Source of the DNA: Paracoccaceae bacterium
GTDB lineage: Bacteria > Pseudomonadota > Alphaproteobacteria > Rhodobacterales > Rhodobacteraceae
Direction of reading: 5' to 3'
NCBI GenBank assembly: GCA_007119835.1
Contig: SKOX01000472.1
Span: 1 to 7,978, forward strand
DNA length: 7,978 nt
Below, one piece after another: positions 1 through 7,457 of this stretch. The translations under genes and the position numbers were made by a program. Each line of letters begins with the position of its first letter. Position 1 is the stretch's first letter. The notes under the pieces are model-generated. The model was not told the DNA's origin and searched no databases. It saw nothing but the letters and a program-made list of their open reading frames with translations.

Positions 1-470
1 AGGCGGTCGGAGAGGAAGCCGAGCGGATAGCTGTCCCAGCAGGCGAAGTCGAGATCGGCACCGACGGCGTAGTGGTCGAAATCGGTGAAGCGGCCCATGT
101 AGTTGTGCGTGATCGGCGCGTCGGTATGGCGGCGCAGGATCCGGACCTGGGCGCGGTTGAAGGCGACGACCTGATCGGAGGAGAAGCGCCGGAAGTCGAG
201 CGCGTGCGCGGGGTTCGGCTCGGTGACGGTGAGGTTCGGCAGGTCGATCTCCTCGAAGCTGCGCACCTCCATCGACCAGAAGACGTTGCCCCAGGCGCGG
301 TTCAGCGCCTGCGGGCTCTGGTACCTGCGGGCCAGCCAGTCGCGGAAGGCCGCCCGGGCCGCCTCGGAATAGCTCAGGATGGTATCGTGGCAGCCGTATT
401 CGTTGTCGGTCTGCCAGGCGGCGACGTGGGCGTTGCGGCCGTAGAGTTCGGCGAGGAGCCGGACGAGCCT
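1..470 (-). pseudogene. GH42 beta-galactosidase, internal fragment lacking its start
   Basis: Read right to left from about 470, this frame gives some 156 residues of a glycoside hydrolase family 42 beta-galactosidase. GH42 enzymes hydrolyse terminal beta-galactosides in the cytoplasm with a TIM-barrel catalytic domain. The clearest motif is AWQTDNEYGCHDT (about residues 19-31 of the fragment); the Asn-Glu pair in it carries the family's acid/base glutamate. It is followed by family-typical stretches FNRAQVRILRR, ITHNYMGRFTDFDHY and DLDFACWDSYPLGF. The catalytic nucleophile and the rest of the gene lie beyond the left edge. There is no start codon or N-terminal part: homology begins roughly 115-120 residues into a normal GH42, directly against a truncated GH4 gene in another frame. 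I infer a deletion removed the 5' end. The family call is firm; whether the loss is biological or an assembly artefact is open. Confidence 0.82.
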
Positions 471-1383
471 GGGCCTCCCAGGCCGCGATCTGCTCCTCGC
501 AGCGCCTTGGGTATTCGTCGAGCGGGATGCGGAAGCGCTCGATCAGGTCGGGGCGGTGGGACTTGATGAACCAGGGGACGTATTCCGCGAAGTGTTCGGA
601 CGATTCGGTGACGAAATAGCCCAGGTGCTCCATCACCTCGTAGCGGACGAGGTTGGGGCAGCGCGGGTTCCACGCGGGTTCGAGCGGGATGCGTCCGGCG
701 CGGTAGCCCTCGCGCAGGGCCGGGTAGAGGCTGCGCCAGCCGCCGGCCGCGTCGCGGATGTCGAGGTCGAGGTAGAAGGCCATGTGGTTGAGGCCGGCCG
801 CGCGGTAGCGCAGGTCGCGGACGTCGAGGCCGAGGTCGCGGGCAAGCTCGGCGGCGGTGCCCTGCACCGAGTGGCAGAGGCCGATCTGGGCGATGTCGGG
901 GTAGCGCGCGGTCAAGGCCCAGGTGTTGATCGCCATCGGGTTGACGTAGTTCATCAGGAGCGCGCCGGGGCAGTGGGCGCGCATGTCCTCGGCGAGTGCC
1001 CAGAGATGCGGGACGGTGCGCAGCCCTCGCATGATCCCGCCGATCCCAAGCGTGTCGCCGATGGTCTGGCGCAGGCCGTGGCGGCGCGGCACCTCGAAAT
1101 CCGTTACGGTGCAGGGGCGGTAGCCGCCGATCTGGAAGGCGGCGATGACGAAGTCGGCGCCGTCGAGTGCGGCGCGGCGCTCGCTGGTCGTCGAGATCCG
1201 GGCGGGGGCGCCGAGGCTGGCCGCGAGGGTCCGGGCGACGGCGGCGCTTTCGGCGAGGCGCGCGGCGTCGATGTCCATCAGCGCGATCTCGGCCGAGGCG
1301 AGGGCGGCCCGCAGCAGCGCGTCGCCGCCAAGGTTCTTCATGAAGACGGTCGAGCCCGCCCCGATGAAGGCGATCTTGGTCAT
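469..1383 (-). pseudogene. GH4 alpha-galactosidase (MelA-like), 3' truncated
   Basis: The first 304 codons or so are a clean family 4 glycosidase, an NAD+- and Mn2+-dependent cytoplasmic enzyme; the sequence resembles the alpha-galactosidase (MelA) branch. Visible features are the Rossmann start MTKIAFIGAGSTVF (residues 1-14), TIGDT near 107-111, NYVNPMAINT at 145-154, the metal-binding Cys170-His171 in GLCHSVQGTA, GLNHMAFYL with Asn199-His200, and VTESSEHFAEYVPWF near 258-272. The ATG overlaps the stop of the upstream permease as ATGA, so the two were translationally coupled and the start is secure. Normal members run to about 430-460 residues. Here GH4 similarity ends at RRCEEQIAAWEA, and the next bases encode the interior of a GH42 enzyme one frame away. 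The GH4 frame happens to stay open to the left edge, so a transcript would give a GH4 N-terminus with a meaningless tail. Probably inactive. Confidence 0.85.
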
Positions 1384-2225
1384 TTGACGGCTCCCAGCGT
1401 CAGGCCGGCGATGAAGTGCTTCTGCATCAGGAAGAACATCAGCACCGGCGGCAGGGCGGCGATGATGCTGCCCGCGCTCATCATGTGGTAGGCGGCGCGG
1501 AACTGGCTGTTGAAGGCGGTGATCCCGGCGGTGACCGGCTGGCTCTCGGTGCCCTGCGTGAGCACGATCGCCCAGAAATAGCCGTTCCAGATGAAGGTGA
1601 AGATCAGCACGGAGAGCGCGGCGATGGCCGGCCGCATCAGCGGCAGGACGACGTACCAGAAGATGCGGATCTCGCTGACGCCCTCGGCGCGGGCGGCCTC
1701 GATCAGCTCGCGCGGGAGGGCGCGGATGAAGTTGCGCATGAAGAGCGTGCAGAAGCCCGTCTGGAACGCGATGTGGAAGAGGACGAGGCCGGCGCGGGTG
1801 TCGTAGAGGCCGAGCTGGAGCGTCAGGTCGCGGACGGGGACCATCAGGATCTGGAAGGGCACGAAGTTGCCCGCCACGAACATGAAGAAGATCCAGAGGT
1901 TGCCGCGGAACCCGTAAACCGCGAGGGCAAAGCCGGTCATGCAGGAGAGCGCCACGGCGCCGAGCACGGTCGGCACGGTGATGAAGACCGAGTTCAGGAG
2001 ATAGCGCGGCATGGCGCTGTCGGTGAAGACGCGGGAGAAGTTCTCGAAGCCCGCGAAGCGCGACGGCGGACCCCAGAGATTGCCCATCGTGAAGTCGGCG
2101 GCCGGCTTGACGGCGAAAAGCGCGACCATCAGGCGCTGAGCGGCGACCGAGGTGATGCATGGTGCCGATCGCGCGGTCGATCCCGGCGGGTTCCGCGGCC
2201 CCGTCCGCGTCGGCGGCCGCTTCAT
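1380..2225 (-). CDS. CUT1-family ABC sugar permease (MalG/LacG-like), N-terminus disrupted
   Basis: This is an inner-membrane subunit of a carbohydrate ABC importer. The body is typical of the second permease of CUT1 systems: KPAADFTMGNLWG near residues 40-52, membrane helices near 76-104, 110-132, 140-165, 208-228 and 250-268, and an EAA loop (ELIEAARAEGVSEIRIFWYVVLPL, about 173-196) that docks on the ATPase. The C-terminus GLTLGAVK is family-like. The first roughly 30 residues are not: they are Pro/Arg/Thr-rich and no convincing first transmembrane helix precedes KPAADF, although these permeases normally have six. Another frame just upstream reads GIDRAIGTMHHLG, which looks more like a permease N-terminus, so an indel or deletion around 2125-2150 probably joined two frames. 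No good Shine-Dalgarno site precedes the ATG. The usual binding protein, partner permease and ATPase genes are absent here. With GH4 and GH42 downstream, the substrate was probably a galactoside (inference). Confidence 0.75.
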   Translation of the reverse strand: MKRPPTRTGPRNPPGSTARSAPCITSVAAQRLMVALFAVKPAADFTMGNLWGPPSRFAGFENFSRVFTDSAMPRYLLNSVFITVPTVLGAVALSCMTGFALAVYGFRGNLWIFFMFVAGNFVPFQILMVPVRDLTLQLGLYDTRAGLVLFHIAFQTGFCTLFMRNFIRALPRELIEAARAEGVSEIRIFWYVVLPLMRPAIAALSVLIFTFIWNGYFWAIVLTQGTESQPVTAGITAFNSQFRAAYHMMSAGSIIAALPPVLMFFLMQKHFIAGLTLGAVK

Positions 2226-2382
2226 CCCGACAAAGGCGGCGGCGAACCGCGCCCGACTGCCCGACGGCTCGCTGCCAGACGCTGCGGCGCACGCATCCCG
2301 CCGCCCGCGCCGTCCATCACCGCCGCTCGGCAGCCTCCCGGGCTGGCAACACCCCCTGCAGCCACCGTTCTTCCGCAGCCTG

Positions 2383-5300
2383 TCAGTGCCGCGCGTGGCG
2401 TTTGTCGCCGGACACGGGTGCGGTCACGCCGGCGAGGAAGGCGAGCAGGCTCCTGCCCGGCAGGAAGAAGTAGCCGCCGCCGAGGGTGCGGACGAACTGC
2501 GGCAATGGCCGGAGCCGGACGGGCCCTTCGCTGGTCGGCACGCGATAGCCCGTCGAGGCTTGTACGTCGTTGCTCGTCAGCGGGTCCTGTTCGCCGACGA
2601 GGCCGTGGAACGACGGGCTGACCAGCCAGGTCTGCTGGATGAACTCGAACTGCCTCTCGATGTCGCCGTTGAGGCACATGAAGAGCAGACCCGGCTTGCG
2701 GCCGGGCGCCTCGTCATAGAGCCGCCCGACGCGCAGGATGCGGTGGCGGTTCGAGATCGACACCTGCTCTGCCGAGCCCGGCGCGAGGCTGTCTCGCGGA
2801 TTCGAGCGCCGGATGTGTGCGCCGAGCGGGCAGCGCACGCCGCGCGGGTCCTCGACGCCGTAAAGGAAGTCGTTGTCGGCGCCGCCGCCAGCCCCCGATG
2901 GCGACGGGATCGGGCTGGCGTCGGCCGGACGGGTATCGGGCCGAACGGTCTCCGAGCCAACGCGCTCGCCCGACGCCTCGGTCGCGGCTTCGTCGGTCCA
3001 GCCCTGCAGCGTGACGCGGCGCCGACGCCGCTGCTCCCGCTCGGCGTGCTCGCTGCGGTAGGGCGCGTACGGGTTCCGCACGAGCGACGAGCCGTCCTTC
3101 CAGCGTCCGATGAGCTTGGCGCCGATGAATTCCGGTGTCACCGCGTAGGGCGGCGGCAGCCGGTCCGCGAGCGCGTCGGCCTCGTCGCGGCAGTACCGCC
3201 AGAAGGCCTCCGGGTCCTGCTCGAGCTGGCGGATCACGAGATAGCTGCCGTTGCGCGCCACCGCGCGCGGCGCCTCCACGATGGCGTTGCCGAAGGCGCG
3301 GCTGCGGGCGGAGACCGGCAGGAGGTTCATCGGGTCCTTGAGCGGCGACAGTTCCGGCTCGGGCGGCAGGTTGCCGCGGTCGTCGGGATAGCCGATGACG
3401 AACTCTCCCGGCTCGACGAGGTGGATGGGGTCGTTGCGCCGGAAACTCTGGTAGCTGCCCCGGATGATCGGCTGCGAGACGCCGTCGACGAAGCCGAAGG
3501 GCTCGATCGCCGGCTTGACCACCGGCTTGAGCGGGATGCGGTGGGCGGGCGCCATGCCGGCCTCGCGGGCGGCATCGGCCACCCTGGCGACGAGATCCTC
3601 CACCGCCGCCGCCGTCTTGCCGTAGACGAGGAGCGCGAGGTCCGGCGCCGCGCGCCCCCACTCCCAGGTCTCGGGCCGGTTGTCGCCGATGTCGCCCAGG
3701 ACGCGCGCCCGCGCCTCCGATCCCATTCCGTCGAGGAAGCCCGCCGGGAAGCCGCTGATGCAGTCACGCGGCAGGCCGAGCTTGGCCAGCGCCTCCGCCC
3801 CGAGGGCGACGGTGAGGACGGCTTCGCCCTGCAGCTTGCGGCCGTCGCCGAAGGCCACCTCGGGCAGGATGCGGCGGACGAAGCCGCAGGCCGCGTCCTG
3901 CGCCTGAGGCAGGTCGAGGACCAGGCAGGCGCCCGCCGGCAGGAAGCCGAGGCCGCCGAAGACGAGGCTCTGGATCTCGCGGCTCTCGAGCTTGGAGCCC
4001 GGCAGGGGCGCAGAGCCGAAGAGCGACAGCCAGAGCTTCGCCTCGTCGTTCGTCAGAGCCGCGGCGAGACCGCGGCGCAGGTCGGCGTTGGCGCGGATGT
4101 GCGCCGTCGTGAGGTCGGGATAGGCGCTGTACCAGAAGCGGGTCGGGCGCATGCTGGCGCGGGCGAAGCGCTTGAAACGCTCGCCGTCGCTCGCGCCTCC
4201 AAGGAAGAGGTTGCGCGCGCGGGGGAAGCCTACGGTGTTCGACCAGACGCCCGTGAGCCCGTTGTTCGCCCGCGTGATGAAGTCCTCGAGATAGCTCTCC
4301 CAGCTGCCGCCGTAGTTCGAGAAGAAGACGAGGTTCCGTGTTCCCGGCACCGTCACCCAGCGCGCGGCGTGGATCGACGAGATCGCGCCGAGGTGGCCCG
4401 GCCGGAACTCGCGGGCCGCGAGCTGGCCGATGAACCAGAACGCGAGGCGCAGGGTCAGCCAGCGGATCGGGCCGGGCTTGCGCCGGGTCACGGAGATCAT
4501 GTGGTTCTGGGCGCAGTGGTTCTCGCGCCGGGCGATCTCGCGCAGGGCATCAAGGTCGGGCTTGCGGTCGTCGGTCCAGTCCCGCTCCTCCTGGCGCCGC
4601 AGCCCGACGTAGGTCGCGACCGCGAGCGCGACGACTGCGATCGCCACGAGGAGCAGCGACCACAGAAGCGCCGCGACAACGCCGCCGAGGCCGCGCCCGT
4701 CCGCGACAGCCACCATGAGCACGAGCGCGGGCACGATCGCCGCGGGCCAGAGGTAGGTGCGCGCCGCAGGCCCCGCGAGCGCGAGCAGCCGGCTGGGCAG
4801 TGCGCGGTCGGTGCCCTCGCGCAATGGCGGCGGCGGCGGCTCGAGCGCCCAGGCATGCTCCGGCGCGGCCGCAACCCGAGCGCGGACGCGCTCCAGCCGT
4901 TCGATCGGCTCGCCCGCGTCGGTCTCCTCCACGAGGTCGGCGACGAAGGCCGAAAGCGCCGCCTCGCGGCGGATGCGCCCGACGGTCATGCCCGGGGTGC
5001 CGGCGAAGACGAGGCCCGGGTTGGCAAACAGGCCCTGTCCCACCGGGATCCGGTGCGTCCGCAGGTAGCGCCCGAGGCCGGCGCCGCCGCGGTCCGTTGC
5101 CGCGGCGAAGACCGTGTCGAGCGCAGGACCGATCGCGGCCACGATCCGGTCGATCGCCGCCTCCTCGTCCAAATCCGCGGTGAACTCGAAGACGATGTGC
5201 GCGGCCGTGCCGTCGCCGGCGGGGATCACGTGCAGGCTCATGAAATGCACGCCCTCCTCGCCATCGAGCGCGTCGAGCCGCTCGCGCAGATCGGCGCGCG

Positions 5301-5388
5301 CAGGATTCCCCAGGGCGTCGATCTGGGCCTCGATGGCGGGAATGCGGTCCTGGCGGGTCGGCGCGACGATGGTTGTGAGCGACTTCAT
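2383..5388 (-). CDS. Large membrane-anchored DyP-type haem peroxidase (1001 aa)
   Basis: The C-terminal half is a DyP-type peroxidase, a haem enzyme using H2O2 to oxidise organic substrates. Diagnostic motifs are GFVDG (residues 632-636, the GxxDG signature with catalytic Asp635), CPLGAHIRRSNPRD with probable proximal haem ligand His858, RHRILRVGRLYD (881-892) with a candidate distal Arg, and GLLFMCLNGDIERQFEFIQQ (900-919). The remaining N-terminal half makes it about twice the length of a classical DyP. That half contains two hydrophobic helices at about 211-229 and 234-262, a hairpin that should anchor the protein with both ends in the cytoplasm. There is no signal peptide. Alpha/beta segments at about 47-95 and 338-382 resemble each other and may be ferredoxin-like repeats. 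An Arg-rich, then Pro/Ser/Gly-rich linker spans about 776-840. The start is the ATG five bases after the P450 stop, with a G-rich Shine-Dalgarno-like run before it. The substrate is unknown. Confidence 0.88.
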   Translation of the reverse strand: MKSLTTIVAPTRQDRIPAIEAQIDALGNPARADLRERLDALDGEEGVHFMSLHVIPAGDGTAAHIVFEFTADLDEEAAIDRIVAAIGPALDTVFAAATDRGGAGLGRYLRTHRIPVGQGLFANPGLVFAGTPGMTVGRIRREAALSAFVADLVEETDAGEPIERLERVRARVAAAPEHAWALEPPPPPLREGTDRALPSRLLALAGPAARTYLWPAAIVPALVLMVAVADGRGLGGVVAALLWSLLLVAIAVVALAVATYVGLRRQEERDWTDDRKPDLDALREIARRENHCAQNHMISVTRRKPGPIRWLTLRLAFWFIGQLAAREFRPGHLGAISSIHAARWVTVPGTRNLVFFSNYGGSWESYLEDFITRANNGLTGVWSNTVGFPRARNLFLGGASDGERFKRFARASMRPTRFWYSAYPDLTTAHIRANADLRRGLAAALTNDEAKLWLSLFGSAPLPGSKLESREIQSLVFGGLGFLPAGACLVLDLPQAQDAACGFVRRILPEVAFGDGRKLQGEAVLTVALGAEALAKLGLPRDCISGFPAGFLDGMGSEARARVLGDIGDNRPETWEWGRAAPDLALLVYGKTAAAVEDLVARVADAAREAGMAPAHRIPLKPVVKPAIEPFGFVDGVSQPIIRGSYQSFRRNDPIHLVEPGEFVIGYPDDRGNLPPEPELSPLKDPMNLLPVSARSRAFGNAIVEAPRAVARNGSYLVIRQLEQDPEAFWRYCRDEADALADRLPPPYAVTPEFIGAKLIGRWKDGSSLVRNPYAPYRSEHAEREQRRRRRVTLQGWTDEAATEASGERVGSETVRPDTRPADASPIPSPSGAGGGADNDFLYGVEDPRGVRCPLGAHIRRSNPRDSLAPGSAEQVSISNRHRILRVGRLYDEAPGRKPGLLFMCLNGDIERQFEFIQQTWLVSPSFHGLVGEQDPLTSNDVQASTGYRVPTSEGPVRLRPLPQFVRTLGGGYFFLPGRSLLAFLAGVTAPVSGDKRHARH

Positions 5389-5393
5389 GGCGA

Positions 5394-6644
5394 TCAGGCC
5401 CCCCGCGACAGCTTCACCGTGAGCCGGTCGGGGAAAGGCCCCGCCCACTCCATCCTGCCCACGCCCGCGATGCCGCGCGCGGCGAGGGCGCCGACGAGCA
5501 CGGGGATCTGGAAGGCGTTGACCGGCCGTCCGGCGCAGGGATGAAGGCCCCCGCCGAAGTGCAGGTAGGCGGCCGCGTCGCGGTCGGGCCGCATCCTTCC
5601 GGGCTCGGGGAAGACGCTGGCGTCGAACATCGCGGCCTGCGTCCAGGCGATGACCGTTTCGCCCTTCGCGACGTCCCGCCCGCCGATGGCCGTCGTCGCC
5701 CGGGCGTGACGGAAGAGGATCGGGTTGTGCGGCCACATCCGCAGCGCCTCGGCGCACCAGCCGCGCATCCGCGCGAGGTTGCCGGCGTCGCGCGCCACGC
5801 TCTCGGCCAGAGCTCGGTCGCGGCCGATCATCGCGACGATCTTCGCGACCGAGCTCGCCGTCGTGTCGATGCTGCCGACCAGCATCCCGCCGATCGTGCG
5901 GCGCGCCAGGTCGTCGTCCGCGAGCCCCTGGCGCAGCAGCGCGCCGAGCATGTCCTCGCCAGGCTCGCCGGAGGCACGCCGCGCCGCGATCTCGTCGGTG
6001 ATCCAGGCCCTCATGTAGCCTCCTGCCTTGACCGCGCGGGCGCGCACCGCCGGGTCGCGCCCCTGGTTCAGGAAGGTATGGTAGAAGATCGAGCGGATCG
6101 CGTCGGTGAAGAGCGGCTCGGGCGGCTTCGGCAGCCCGAAGAGCCTGCGTGCCGTGCGCGCCGCCAGCGGCCGGGAGAGGCCGTTGACCACCTCCACCTC
6201 GCCGCCCGCCGGCACCGCCGCCAGCCGCTCGGCGACCTCGGCCTGCAGCGCCTCCTCCAGCGCCTCGAGGTCGACCGCGGCGAGGGCTGCGTAAAGCGCC
6301 CGGCGCTCTTCGGCCAGGCGCTCGGAGCGGTCCATGCCGAGGACGAAGGCCCCGCCGTTGACCTCGCCGATGGTTTCGGCGTTCACCGCCTCGATCCCGA
6401 AGTCGAGGTCGCGCGCGAGCATCTCGCAGACGTGCTCGTGGCGGGCGACGACGACGCGCCTGCCGATGCGGAAGGGCACCCTGCCGCGCCGGGCAAGGAA
6501 GATCCCGAGCCGCGCCGCCCAGCGCGGCAGCGTCGGCTCGGCAAGCAGCCTGCGCAACCCGCCGGGCTGGCCCGGCGGCGTCACGACCTCCGGATCGTGT
6601 GTGGGCTCCGGCCTCGCCGCGGCCCTGCCCCTGTCGCTCGCCAC
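5394..6644 (-). CDS. Cytochrome P450 (416 aa)
   Basis: This is a soluble bacterial-type cytochrome P450 monooxygenase of normal length and no visible lesion. The haem-binding loop FGGGLHPCAG (363-372) fits FxxGxHxCxG, with Cys370 as the thiolate ligand. The K-helix ExxR is Glu299-Arg302 (EALR). The I-helix has GSIDTT (257-262), keeping the Asp260-Thr261 pair used in O2 activation but with Ser where Gly is usual. There is no N-terminal membrane anchor or fused reductase, and no ferredoxin or ferredoxin reductase gene nearby, so electrons must come from elsewhere if it works as a monooxygenase. The start is GTG at 6644, chosen because a good AGGGAGG site lies about eight bases upstream and the homologous region begins soon after. 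It is the first gene of a coupled pair with the large DyP protein. The CYP family and substrate cannot be given from sequence alone. Confidence 0.93.
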   Translation of the reverse strand: MASDRGRAAARPEPTHDPEVVTPPGQPGGLRRLLAEPTLPRWAARLGIFLARRGRVPFRIGRRVVVARHEHVCEMLARDLDFGIEAVNAETIGEVNGGAFVLGMDRSERLAEERRALYAALAAVDLEALEEALQAEVAERLAAVPAGGEVEVVNGLSRPLAARTARRLFGLPKPPEPLFTDAIRSIFYHTFLNQGRDPAVRARAVKAGGYMRAWITDEIAARRASGEPGEDMLGALLRQGLADDDLARRTIGGMLVGSIDTTASSVAKIVAMIGRDRALAESVARDAGNLARMRGWCAEALRMWPHNPILFRHARATTAIGGRDVAKGETVIAWTQAAMFDASVFPEPGRMRPDRDAAAYLHFGGGLHPCAGRPVNAFQIPVLVGALAARGIAGVGRMEWAGPFPDRLTVKLSRGA

Positions 6645-6651
6645 TCCTACG

Positions 6652-6659
6652 CCCTCCCT
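6652..6659 (-). promoter_or_regulatory. Shine-Dalgarno site of the P450 gene
   Basis: On the minus strand AGGGAGGG lies about seven to eight bases before GTG at 6644. It supports this GTG as the start, since no ATG in the frame has a comparable site nearby. Confidence 0.7.
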
Positions 6660-6772
6660 GCCTCCCGCACGCGCGGGCCTGGGTTCTGCCGCCAGGGCCG
6701 GAACGGCCGGTGCATGATCAGCAGGAGCCTCACGCCCAGACGTCCCGGACCTTTCAACAGATGCCTGCGGAT

Positions 6773-6784
6773 ACGGTGCACCGT
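6773..6784. promoter_or_regulatory. Perfect 12-base palindrome upstream of the P450-DyP pair
   Basis: ACGGTGCACCGT is a perfect inverted repeat, four bases beyond the stop of the broken amidase gene and about 130 bases before the P450 start. It could be an operator for a dimeric regulator of the P450-DyP unit. No T-tract follows, so it is not a normal intrinsic terminator. I see no clear -35/-10 pair in the 6645-6788 gap. A 12-base palindrome can arise by chance in such GC-rich DNA, so this is only a candidate. Confidence 0.25.
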
Positions 6785-6788
6785 CCGT

Positions 6789-7353
6789 TTAGGTGAGATA
6801 GTCCCCGTGCACCCATCCTTCGTGCTCGCCGTAGTGTCCGAGGTGCCAGAGCTCTTCGGTGCCGGCATCGTTGCGAAACCGACCACTGCGGATCACCTCC
6901 ACCGTTTCGCCGCGCGGAATGACCTGGATCCGGTTGTCGCGGCAGGACGGCCAGCGCCTGTGGTTCACGGCTGCGATCGTCCTCACCTCCGGCTCGTCGG
7001 AATGCTCGGCGCCCATCACGGCCGCGCGCAGATCCTCTGCCGGAGGGCCCGGCAAAGCTCCAGCACGGCCCGGATCTGCTCGGCGCTGTAGTCATGCCAG
7101 AAAGCCGCCCCGTGCTCCCGCGTCTCCTTGCGGACGAACTCGAGACCGCCTTCCCCCTGGTGGAACGAACGCTTGAACCACGCCTTGAAGACGTTCTCCG
7201 CAGTCCGGTCCATCTTGCCCATGTTGACGATTTCGATGCCGAAGCCGTTCACGTTCGCCCGGTTGCCACGCCGGCTGGGTCCGCAATGCCGGCAGCGCTG
7301 ATCGAGGCCTGCCAGCTGCGTCACATGCGGTTGTTCTTGATCTCATAGGGCAT
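6789..7353 (-). pseudogene. N-acetylmuramoyl-L-alanine amidase (AmpD/Amidase_2-like) with SH3-like end, broken
   Basis: Pieces of a zinc-dependent amidase that cleaves the peptide from peptidoglycan are recognisable in three frames. The start MPYEIKNNRM (from 7353) meets TGA after ten codons. Overlapping that point a second frame runs VTQLAGLDQRC, then NVNGFGIEIVNMGKMDR and YSAEQIRAVLELCRAL, matching the middle of the family, and stops at 7016. A third frame carries AEDLRAAVMGAEHS and a tail with RGETVEVI and GWVHGDYLT, like a bacterial SH3 domain, stopping at 6789. Normal members have about 60 residues between the start motif and VTQ, including the first zinc-ligand His; these are gone. The later RKxDPG-type motif with the other ligands is also missing. 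The gene therefore seems to have lost at least two segments and its frame twice. The family call rests on motif memory; non-function is strongly implied. Confidence 0.68.
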
Positions 7354-7361
7354 CCTGCTTT

Positions 7362-7366
7362 CCTCC
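7362..7366 (-). promoter_or_regulatory. Shine-Dalgarno site of the broken amidase gene
   Basis: GGAGG on the minus strand stands eight bases before ATG at 7353. It shows that the ten-codon MPYEIKNNRM opening is the real start of the former amidase gene, even though that frame now stops at once. Confidence 0.6.
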
Positions 7367-7457
7367 CCCGCCGCCTGAGCCGACAGGCGCTGCTGCACCG
7401 CAACTCGGAAAACAAGAACAGGTTTGGAAGGCGGCGCTTGAGGCGGCCTGCCCTGAC

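Noticed and set aside
2325..2382. Possible terminator after the DyP stop (GGCTG and CAGCC arms)
   Set aside because: The stem is only about five base pairs with a long loop and no T-tract follows on the minus strand.
1416..2621. A plus-strand open frame of 401 codons opposite the permease
   Set aside because: Glu/Asp/His-rich composition typical of the complement of membrane-helix codons; the minus strand holds the EAA loop and helices of a permease.
4826..4842. GGC repeat run
   Set aside because: It encodes a short proline run in the DyP protein's linker before the membrane hairpin; ordinary coding microsatellite.
2152..5544. A plus-strand open frame of 1130 codons opposite the DyP gene
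   Set aside because: It is rich in Arg, Ala, Glu and Asp with no recognisable domain and mirrors the codon pattern of the DyP gene, which has clear catalytic motifs on the other strand. It is a GC-driven antisense shadow.
5389..5757. An upstream extension of the DyP reading frame by 123 codons
   Set aside because: It lies inside the P450 gene and is Arg-rich without homology; the ATG at 5388, just after the P450 stop, is the natural start.
5541..7091. A plus-strand open frame of 516 codons opposite the P450 and amidase
   Set aside because: It runs antisense to a P450 with all signature motifs and continues through an intergenic gap and a pseudogene; no family features.
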